Assembly (NCBI GenBank): GCA_938743325.2
Contig: OW568876.1
Location: 434,001-498,000, forward strand
Reading direction: 5' to 3'
DNA: 64,000 bases
DNA from: Pycnococcus provasolii
Lineage: Eukaryota; Chlorophyta; Pseudoscourfieldiophyceae; Pseudoscourfieldiales; Pycnococcaceae
Under the pieces are notes generated by a model. It had not been told where the DNA came from, made no database searches, and saw only the letters and a list, made by a program, of their open reading frames with translations. The translations under genes were made by a program, and so were the position numbers. Below are positions 43,998-51,700 of the stretch, piece after piece (within the stretch, counting starts at the first letter, position 1; each line of letters starts with the position of its first letter).

Positions 43998-45631
43998 TGT
44001 GCGACTACTACGACAACAACAACAACAACGCACGCTTTTGAGGAGTGCACTGCTTGTGTATCAGGTTTGTCGCTTGGTGATACCAAGTATACCTCGTGCG
44101 ACCCCGTGCCATTCGGCTCAGGAGAACCGATCACCCTGGAGGAGATCGAGGGTGACATCAGCAGTCTTCCCGGCGGCAATACTTCTGCCATCACCGTCGT
44201 GTCATTCCCATGCATGACTAACTCGTCCCAGCAGGTGTTTTTTGACTTTCGATCTGGAGAACTCCCAAATCTTGCGGAGGTTCGCTTCGCCAACTGGGTG
44301 ACAGGACCGAACAGTTTTTTCAGTGTACGTACGCTCCTCCTTCCTTTCCTTTCCCTCCTTCTTCTTCGTGCTCTGCCTTATGTTCTTCTACAATAATATG
44401 GCGTGTCTTCGACAGAACACACACATTCCATTTGGTAGCACCTCACTAACAAACCAATCACATATTCACAACAACACAACAACCATTCGTATCACCAAAC
44501 AACAAATAACAACAACAACAATAGTTCGACGGTTTTGGGGAAAGCTCTTTGACGAGCATCTACGCGCCTCGTCTTACGGGTAACCCGAACCTGAGCGTCC
44601 AAGTACGTATCCCTTTCAAAAGCACAATCGACTTTTCAACTGATTGCACAAAACTCACCATGTACTCACCACTCAACGACACATATACAACACACACCTC
44701 TCTAAACACACAGATCGACGGCAACCCAGTGCTCACCACCGTGAACTTGTCTGCGCTGAAGGAGGCGAAAAACGTCGTCGTACGTCTTACTCTATCTTTT
44801 GTCTTATTATTCCTTGCTTTTTGTGTGTTCTTCCACCATAACAAATCGTATCACTCAAGTGCTGCATGTGAAATTCACTCACTCACTCTTCTTCCTTACA
44901 AAACTTCCATACAACAAACAAATCAACAGATGTCTGGCAATCCTAAACTCGTCGACGTCAAGCTCTCTGAGTTGACGACAGTGGCGGCTTCCCTCAGGGT
45001 ACGTGACAACCCATCATCAAATGGATTCATCGTCGTCACAAGAACAATAGCACCAAAACTTACAGTACCACCTTTCAATCCAAACAAAACAACAACAGAT
45101 CAATGACAACGAGAACCTCGTCGGCATCAGCATTCCTGTGCTGGAGACATCGAGTTCTTTTTTTCAGGTACGCAACGAGTGACAACAACCCGTCATCGCC
45201 GCCGACCCCCCCACCCTTCTATTATTTGTTTTGCTTCTCCGATGTCTACTATCTACCTCCTTTCATCTTTTCCCACACAGCAGATACATTCATCGTCACA
45301 ACAACACCAAACTCACCTCCTACCCTCCATCCTTTTTCCCTCTGACAATCTATCCCTCCTTCCAATCTTACAGGTTATCGGCAACAGAAATCTCCGGACG
45401 CTCTGCGCACCCAAACTTGTAGATGGAGGTGATGTGTGCATCGGCGACAAAAGCGACCAACCATCGCTCGACGCGGACCTGAGTTCGTTAGTGACTGGAT
45501 CATTCACCGGATTTTCTGATGATTGCTATGGAGGAATCGATCCTCCTCCTCTGGCTGTCGACAACATCTGCGGAGTGGATCCAGGCGGTCTCTTCACCGC
45601 AATTGGATGCCCGTCGAACGCATGCGCATGA
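42867..45631 (+). CDS. Secreted Tyr-rich, poly-Thr, exon-modular repeat protein (six exons)
   Basis: Spliced gene; exons 42867-44324, 44525-44602, 44714-44779, 44930-44998, 45099-45167, 45374-45631, giving 665 residues. Every intron is phase 0 with donor GTACGT or GTACGC and acceptor AG. A signal peptide (VLVALLAVVVMLSAVSGVSA) leads to a Tyr/Lys/Gly repeat region (KYDSGY, YSKYDSGYGY), two Trp-rich copies (KWWAPWTWKY, KWYSPFTWKY), a Cys-bearing domain, then a poly-Thr linker at about 351-388. Exons 3-6 each start one repeat of the form I-x-GN-P-x-L-x-x-V-x-L-S-x-L (IDGNPVLTTVNLSAL, MSGNPKLVDVKLSEL, INDNENLVGISIPVL, VIGNRNLRTLCAPKL), like receptor-L/BspA-type leucine repeats. Likely extracellular matrix or adhesion; function is inferred only. 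Confidence 0.8.
43919..44030 (+). repeat. (ACA)n tract encoding poly-Thr
   Basis: Nearly pure ACA triplets interrupted by GCA, TGT and ACT codons; forms the probable O-glycosylated linker of the secreted protein. Confidence 0.9.
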
Positions 45632-45639
45632 GAACAACC

Positions 45640-45674
<35 letters not shown>

Positions 45675-46564
45675 CGCACCAACAACCCTAACCCATCACC
45701 ACAGCTGGATGCTCGGTGACGTCCAAAGCCTGCAAAAATCCCAAAAATACCAAAAATACCAAAAAGGAAAAAAAAAACAAGCCTTAAATCACGATCTACG
45801 TGAGGATGGAGATAATAATCCGCTGACGACGAGCGAGTAGTAGTCGGCATTTTTGACCAGTTTTGCCGTCCTCATCCACTACTGAGTGAGCAGGAATAAG
45901 CACAAAAGCAGAAGGAATGCTAGCAGAGAGAGAGAGAGAATACACACACACACACACACACACACAGAGTGAGAGAGTTTGGTGACAAACACTTTTTGTT
46001 TTTTGAAATTTCTTGCAGCCAAGAAAAGAATCACCACAGTTTGTGTTTTCTTTTGTGTGTAATCACCAATCAACTACATCAAAATTTCAACTACCTGTAC
46101 ATTCGAATCTTACAAAACTAGTTACACAGCAGGTGTCTCTCTACTAGTACAGTAGAACACACGGTGGCGCATCTCTATCTTGCACATGATGATGCGCAAG
46201 AAGCACGAAACACCTGATTTTAATTTTATAACATTGGCGTGTGTGTTTCGAAAGAAAGAAAGTGTTGTGTTAGAAATTTTCCATCGCATTTATGTATACA
46301 ATCAACCATAAAGGATCGTCGTGTTTGTTTGATCGAGGAATCAGAAACAAATTTGTGAATTTGTCAAGCGCCGGCCACGGCGTAGTACGCCATCGAGAGG
46401 TGGAATGCACCCGCGGATACGTTCACGTTTAATTTGACTCCGTAAACGGAACGACCGACGAATGTAGTGGGTGTCCCTTCGTCTGCCGCGGCACACGGAC
46501 GTCATCATTTTCCTCGAAGAAATAAAAAAACAACCTGGGCAAACAAAACAAGTCACGCACCTTT
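45632..46564. other. Convergent intergenic with simple repeats
   Basis: Holds (CAA)n at 45635-45676, AAAATACC triplicate at 45734-45760 and (AC)n at 45940-45966. No gene seen; the reverse-strand frames here are low-complexity. Confidence 0.5.
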
Positions 46565-48394
46565 CTATTTGCAGGATGCTGGTAGGGGAGGAATTTCGCT
46601 CTCAAAGGTGCAGCCATCAGATTGCGAAGATGATATGCTTGCAGCAAAACCAAATTTCACCCTCTTCTCCGTGCCTAGCAGCTTGAGGGCCCACAACGGA
46701 TTGTCTTCGGCGCCAGCGGAAGGCCTTCGACGCTTTCTCTTCTTGCATCTGCTAAGCGCAGCCAGCTGCTTGTCGAGCACATGCGATGCCTGAGATAGCA
46801 CTCGCTCCGCCTCCACGTCGCTGCTTAGCTCGACGAATGCGCTGCCGTAAAAACCGCAAGTTGACGGGTCAATCGCCCATAACACGCGCTCCACATTCAC
46901 CGCACCATCGCAGCAGCGCACCACAAATTCGCGCAGCGTCGATGCGCGGACGTGCAGTGGCAATTTTCCGAAAAAAATGCGGCGATTCGGGGAGAACTTT
47001 GTGCCGACGTGACTTGTGCTACCCTGCGTGAATTCCGTCTCCGACTTTGCGGTAGCATCAGCCTCCATTGCTGCATTTTGCAGAAATGCTGGCCTCTGCT
47101 TGGGAGCCGTGTATCCCTCGGTGCACAGCGGGCATCGCAAAAGACTTCGCGAGCACTTAGGGGCGCAGGCTGGGCAAACTATCACTGGTACCTTGCACTC
47201 GCGCATCGCGCAGTGAAATTGCCCTCGGTACAATGCGTAAGGTCTCGCGCAGACGCAGCATTTTGGCTGTGGTGGCTCCACAGCTGCCGCAGTTGTCTCA
47301 CGTCGACTCAACACTTCGCCTGCGATCGCCTCCGCGAGCTGGTCAGATCCCATGGGCTTACCCGCAAGGTCCACCAGGTTGTGATTCTCTGGAAGCTGCT
47401 CCTGGCGCCTGTCGAATAGGTAGTTCATGCCCGTCCAATAACCGCCGGACGGGAACGTCTTCAGGTACCGCTCGATGCCGCCGCGAACGTGCGATACTCC
47501 CTGAACCTTGAAGCCATCATCCTCACTCGTCATCTTATTCAGCAGTGCCGTCGCCCTTTCGCATCGGATTCCTCCCGTGCAGTACATGAGAACCTCCTTG
47601 CCCTGCAGCTTTTGCTTTGTTTCCTCGGAGTTCAGCCACGCCGCAAACTCGCCGGAGTTTCGCATCCTCGGGTCCACGAGCTGCGCACCTCCCGGTGGCG
47701 GTCTGATGTGCCCCACCGCCGTCTCGTAGGCATTTCTCACGTCGACGACGACGGCGTTCGGGTTCTGTAAGCACTTGTGGTATTCAGTCGCCTCCAGGTG
47801 CGTCCCACCGTACTCACGCAGGCTGGGCGCCTTGGCTCCCTCGAGGCCGTACGCGACGAGCTCGTCCACCTTTCGCAGTGTTAGCGCCTTGAACCTCTCT
47901 GTGGCTGGCAAGTTGTCAGTGATTTTGAAGTCCGTTTCGCGGAATACCGGGTCGACTTCTCGCAGAGCCTCGCAGAACTTGCGTATGTTTTCTGCGCAGG
48001 CTGTTAGCGTGCAGTTGAGTCCCTCGCGTGCGCATCGCCCTCGTCCCGTGACGTGTAATGATGTGGCTAGGGAGATGATTTCTTTTAGTCTAGCCTTGTG
48101 GACAGAAGGTGTCCACGCGGGGTCGACGTACTGGTAGAAGAGGACGATTGATGTGGAGCACACAGACGACGAGGCGTTTTGATTTGTGGGAATGGACGGG
48201 AGCGGTGCGCTGTTGGACGTCGGGCGCGCCTGCCACGCGTGTACCACGACTTCACGCGTGTCTTCAACGTGCACGACATCTGTGCCCATGACCATGAACA
48301 GTCTCAACAACGCGGCGGCGGAAGGGCGGCGGGTGGAAGGGCGGCGGCGGATACGGATAACCCTAACCCTAACCCTAACCCTAACCCTAACCAT
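46565..48394 (-). CDS. trhO: TrhO/TSTD2-like rhodanese protein with C-terminal zinc and RRM-like domains
   Basis: Homologue of the bacterial tRNA uridine-34 5-hydroxylase TrhO (UPF0176) and animal TSTD2. ATG 48394 gives 609 residues, of which 2-12 (VRVRVRVRVRV) are encoded by the TTAGGG array; ATG 48295 is an alternative start. Order: UPF0176 N-domain at about 84-185 (VLFYQYVDPAW, GRCAREGLNCTL); rhodanese domain with VVVDVRNAYE and active-site loop MYCTGGIRCERAT; Cys-rich zinc region (CCVCARPY, CAMRECKVPVIVCPAC, CPLC); then RRM-like at about 470-545 (RRIFFGKLPLHVRAST, YGSAFVELSS); basic tail CKKRKRRRPS. The RRM-like addition suggests RNA targeting and is not part of bacterial TrhO. Divergent from the next small gene. 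Confidence 0.87.
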   Translation of the reverse strand: MVRVRVRVRVRVIRIRRRPSTRRPSAAALLRLFMVMGTDVVHVEDTREVVVHAWQARPTSNSAPLPSIPTNQNASSSVCSTSIVLFYQYVDPAWTPSVHKARLKEIISLATSLHVTGRGRCAREGLNCTLTACAENIRKFCEALREVDPVFRETDFKITDNLPATERFKALTLRKVDELVAYGLEGAKAPSLREYGGTHLEATEYHKCLQNPNAVVVDVRNAYETAVGHIRPPPGGAQLVDPRMRNSGEFAAWLNSEETKQKLQGKEVLMYCTGGIRCERATALLNKMTSEDDGFKVQGVSHVRGGIERYLKTFPSGGYWTGMNYLFDRRQEQLPENHNLVDLAGKPMGSDQLAEAIAGEVLSRRETTAAAVEPPQPKCCVCARPYALYRGQFHCAMRECKVPVIVCPACAPKCSRSLLRCPLCTEGYTAPKQRPAFLQNAAMEADATAKSETEFTQGSTSHVGTKFSPNRRIFFGKLPLHVRASTLREFVVRCCDGAVNVERVLWAIDPSTCGFYGSAFVELSSDVEAERVLSQASHVLDKQLAALSRCKKRKRRRPSAGAEDNPLWALKLLGTEKRVKFGFAASISSSQSDGCTFESEIPPLPASCK

Positions 48395-48408
48395 TTTTAA
48401 ACCCTAAC
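48357..48408 (-). repeat. TTAGGG array at and within the TrhO start
   Basis: CCCTAA units at 48361-48390 plus one at 48402-48407 on the + strand. The minus strand is sense; ATG 48394 is directly followed by five GTTAGG-phase units translated as Val-Arg. Confidence 0.85.
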
Positions 48409-48625
48409 GGGGGATCCCCAGTCCCCCCTCAACCCACCTCTGGTATTTTTACTATTTTCCTTTTCTGGGGGGGAGCCATAGAGCCATTTCTGTCGTTGGC
48501 ACCGAACGCATCGCATCAGCAGATCTCCGTCCGTGGGCCGTGTGCACACGGCATATCTCGGTCACGACTGTAGGTAGGTACTCTAAGGTTAGCTAGGGAG
48601 TGCACACCTTTTACGGTCCGCATTC

Positions 48626-48994
48626 ATGGGCCGCGAGGAGTCCGTCGCACAGGCGAAGGCTGCGCAGAAGGAGAAGGAGATCGCGGCGCACGCCAAGAAG
48701 GAAGCGCGCAAGGATGCACAGTGGGCCGTGGGATCGAAAGATACGAGCAAGGAGGACGCAGATGCCTCTAAGTTGGAGGCGAAGAGGGTTGCCGAAGCTG
48801 AGAAGAAAGCTCAGGAGGTTTCGGAGGGTGGCGCTGCAACCTCGAGCGGCGGCGGCGGCGGCGTGGTGATGAAGAAGTGCAAGGACTGCGGTCAGAAGTA
48901 CAACGTCAACAGCAAGAAGGGTTGTCAGAACTGCATCGACTTGTTGTTTGGCGGCGGCGTGTCCGGCAAGGCCAAAGGCAAGAGCCGTAAGTAG
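48626..48994 (+). CDS. Small basic protein with C-terminal four-Cys zinc motif
   Basis: A 122-residue protein from ATG 48626. The first 65 residues are a highly charged Ala/Lys/Glu helix (AKAAQKEKEIAAHAKKEARK) likely to be a single long coiled coil. After a Gly/Ser linker comes KKCKDCGQKYNVNSKKGCQNC, a C-x2-C...C-x2-C pair able to bind zinc, and a Lys/Gly tail (GKAKGKSRK) suitable for RNA or nucleolar binding. I do not recognise a named family. Codon use and the ordered domain change support a real gene; the TrhO gene lies head-to-head 230 bp away. Confidence 0.6.
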   Translation: MGREESVAQAKAAQKEKEIAAHAKKEARKDAQWAVGSKDTSKEDADASKLEAKRVAEAEKKAQEVSEGGAATSSGGGGGVVMKKCKDCGQKYNVNSKKGCQNCIDLLFGGGVSGKAKGKSRK

Positions 48995-49371
48995 GACTTA
49001 CAGTGGTCTGTCTATCATAAGTGTGTAAGTAAGTATGATGAAAGTGAGTGAGAGACCTGTTGCACGCATCGGAACGGGAGCCATCCATTCACCCGGTCGC
49101 AAACAAACACAGATAAGAAGGGAGGGGGTCCGAACCCGAACCCGAACCCGGTCCCTTTTGGTTTGTGCGGCCTAATATGATCCCGCCCCCCCTGACAGGT
49201 CCCCCCTGCCCCTGGTACACAGCTTGCACGTTTGGGCGCGCGTTCACTGCTATGCGCCCTCGCACACAGCGTCCAACGCGTCTTGTACCGCGCCATGCGC
49301 GAAGCCATGAGCGCCAGAAAGGTAGCGTCTACAAGCTTGCGTGGCATGACTCGGCTTATCTCGATTTTCAG
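48995..49371. other. Intergenic with CCGAACC repeat
   Basis: CCGAACCCGAACCCGAACCC at 49131-49150 is a short C-rich relative of the array near 37009. No gene seen. Confidence 0.4.
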
Positions 49372-49821
49372 CTAATTTTGTGCTACCTGCCGCTTTCGCT
49401 TGCGTCGCACGACGTGTGCGGCCGAGCTCAAGTATCGTCGCACAGTCGCACTCGCCTCGGCCACTTCGGCGTCCACGACGTCCGGCATGGCGATGAGCTC
49501 GACCTGACTTACAAATGGAATTTGGTCAAAATTCGGGAGGCGTTCAAAAATCGGGCGGCAATGTGTTAACGTCCGAAGCGTGGAAGAATCTGAGGAAGTT
49601 TCACGCGTCTTTGCGACGTGGGCACCGTGCATCGTTTTTGCGGAGTGGCGGTGGTCACGCTTCGACGTGGATGTTGTCATCATGGGCAAGATCAACTCGA
49701 CAATCTCGTCGAGGTTCTTGCCGGCGTTGGCAAGAACCTTGACCGTGGCGCGGAGCTCGAGGTGTAACTCTCCTTTCTTCCTTGCCATACGCGGTCCACG
49801 CTTGCCTGCCGTGCGTCCCAT
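49372..49821 (-). CDS. Hypothetical protein in repeat-rich region
   Basis: A 149-residue frame from ATG 49821 (longer in-frame starts exist at 49935 and beyond). The N-terminus is basic (GRTAGKRGPRMARKKGE) and is followed by a helix-rich segment (ELRATVKVLANAGKNLDEIV) reminiscent of the first helix-turn-helix of some transposases, then low-complexity Ser/Thr and a basic end (VVRRKRKRQ). It overlaps a copy of the GACTTACAAATG word that recurs in the adjoining foldback element, so it may be part of a decayed DNA transposon. Family not recognised. Confidence 0.3.
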   Translation of the reverse strand: MGRTAGKRGPRMARKKGELHLELRATVKVLANAGKNLDEIVELILPMMTTSTSKRDHRHSAKTMHGAHVAKTRETSSDSSTLRTLTHCRPIFERLPNFDQIPFVSQVELIAMPDVVDAEVAEASATVRRYLSSAAHVVRRKRKRQVAQN

Positions 49822-50141
49822 GGCGCCAATGGCGGTTTGAAAATTGTCAGGGAAGGGGTGACCGGGATCCCCCCCCCCGGTCAGCCCCCGGTCGGAATTT
49901 CCCCCCCCCGCAGTTTTCGGGAAAATCACGACCATTTTCTTCAGTTCATACCACCCTCGCGTTTCGGCACTATCCGTTGGTTTCACGGAAACGCTGAAAG
50001 CTACCTTAATACGCAAATGCCCCAGTTTTTCCAGTTCGATAGAACCAAAGATCACTCAATTCTGACCGGTTATCACAAAGTTATCCCTTGAAAACCGGTC
50101 ACCGTACCGTAAATTTAGCGGACCTCTGTACATACTGTACA

Positions 50142-50810
50142 GGTACAGTAGTTCTAGCTACAGTACTGTCTGAAATGATAAACGGACCGCCCATGTTAAA
50201 CGGACCGGATTTGTAAGTCAACCCCACAACTGGGCCGTCCCAAGTCCGTTTCACCCGTGGTTTGTGGCAGTGGTACACTATGGGTGTAGGCCTACTTGCA
50301 CACACATACCACGTAGAAAACCAACGCACGAGCTGCTCACAAATTCGCGACAAAACAGCGTTCCGCCATTAAAATCCGAAAATCCATTTGTAAGTCGGGG
50401 GGGAATTTGCCCCGACAGAAATCCGGGACCTATTTGGGAAACTCAGAATCCCTCTATTTTCCCCCGACTTCCAAATGCATGGGTACCCCCCCCCTGATCA
50501 GCATGGGGGAAAGGAATTCCATCGGGAAACCCAAATTTTACATTTCGACAACGGGACCCCCGTAGTCCGTTTAACATTTGGCGGCCATGGCGGAGTGTAC
50601 CACTTTGGCTGGTTGTGTACACGCGAGTGTTCGTTGTACCCCGTTCCTCGCGACGGCGTCGCATAGTCCACCCAAGGGCCTCGCCCAATGAGCACTTGTA
50701 CGGTAAAAAACCACCTGGTATGACACGACCATTGGGACGACTTACAAATGACCGGTCCGTTTATCATTTCAGACAGTACTGTACTGTAGAGGAATACAGT
50801 AGAACTACTG
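50142..50810. mobile_element. Foldback/MITE-like element with 31-bp perfect inverted repeats
   Basis: The words at 50159-50189 and 50753-50783 are perfect inverted copies (TACAGTACTGTCTGAAATGA onward, 31/31). Inside them a second inverted pair, ATTTGTAAGTC (50209-50219) and GACTTACAAAT (50739-50749), extends the symmetry; outside, CAGTAGTTCTA at 50146-50156 pairs with TAGAACTACTG at 50800-50810. No transposase frame lies within. A non-autonomous DNA element is the best explanation; target-site duplication not resolved. Confidence 0.7.
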
Positions 50811-51406
50811 ATCTCCTGCAAGAAACACTCGTGGCAAGCTCGTCCAGGCAAGGCAGCCACCTAGCTAGGGGCCCACCACTCCCTCCTGGCCTCCTCGAGG
50901 GGCCCACCACTCCTGGCCTCCTCCAGGCTCCAGCACGTGTCGGTCGTGCGTTGCATCGCACTGCACGGAACTGAACTGAACTGAAGATGTGCGGAGTGCT
51001 GCCTGGAGCCTCGAGCAAAGGCCGTGGCAACCTCCCAGGGGCAGGGGGGAGAATTATGCATGCATGGCTAATAATTTCGACGACAGAGCTCTCCCAGACG
51101 GCTAGCCAGAGCCCCTTCGAAGTTCCATCGCATCGCGATCATCGGCCGATCATCGGCGAGTTCCGCGGAGGTGTGCGAGTACATCAGTGCGAGTAGATTC
51201 GCACTGGAGACTTCGACTTCGACTTACCTCCCCTCGGCCATCAAACTCCAACTCCACTCGGCACTTGCCTCGGCCGCGAGCATCATCATCATAATAATAA
51301 TCATCGTAATCGTTTGTGAAAAGTAATCTCTGCTCGTTTGTCTTAAGCCTCCTCTTACAGTCTTAAGGTAGTTGTTTGGCCTCAACTTTCGTTACCTTTC
51401 GTTGCA
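50811..51406. other. Intergenic, no gene seen
   Basis: Includes an imperfect direct repeat, GGGGCCCACCACTCC / AGGGGCCCACCACTCCTGG, at 50870-50920. No coding sequence supported. Confidence 0.4.
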
Positions 51407-51602
51407 GTTCGTTCGTTGCAGTTCGTTCGTTGCAGTTCGTTCGTTGCAGTTCGTTCGTTGCAGTTCGTTCGTTGCAGTTCGTTCGTTGCAGTTCGTTCGT
51501 TGCAGTTCGTTCGTTGCAGTTCGTTCGTTGCAGTTCGTTCGTTGCAGTTCGTTCGTTGCAGTTCGTTCGTTGCAGTTCGTTCGTTGCAGTTCGTTCGTTG
51601 CA
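51407..51602. repeat. 14-bp minisatellite, 14 copies
   Basis: Unit GTTCGTTCGTTGCA repeated 14 times without visible variation over 196 bp, about 100 bp upstream of the HRGP gene. It is open in several frames only because of its periodicity. Confidence 0.95.
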
Positions 51603-51700
51603 GTTCGTTTCTTACCACTCCACTGCGATAGATAACAGCGAACGAAACATATTATCGTAGTAAGCTTAAGAGCATCTGACGAATCTTGAAGAAGGGAACC

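Noticed and set aside
45879-46073. Small membrane-like frame rich in Leu and Val-Cys repeats
   Set aside because: Produced by an (AC)n dinucleotide tract read on the minus strand.
50498-51061. Short frames inside and beside the foldback element
   Set aside because: Mutually overlapping on both strands with random-like composition.
51407-51602. CRISPR-like array
   Set aside because: Units are contiguous with no spacers, and the context is eukaryotic.
51372-51660. Frames encoding SLQFVRCSSFVAVR-type repeats
   Set aside because: A 14-bp minisatellite is open in several frames by periodicity; no start context or domain.
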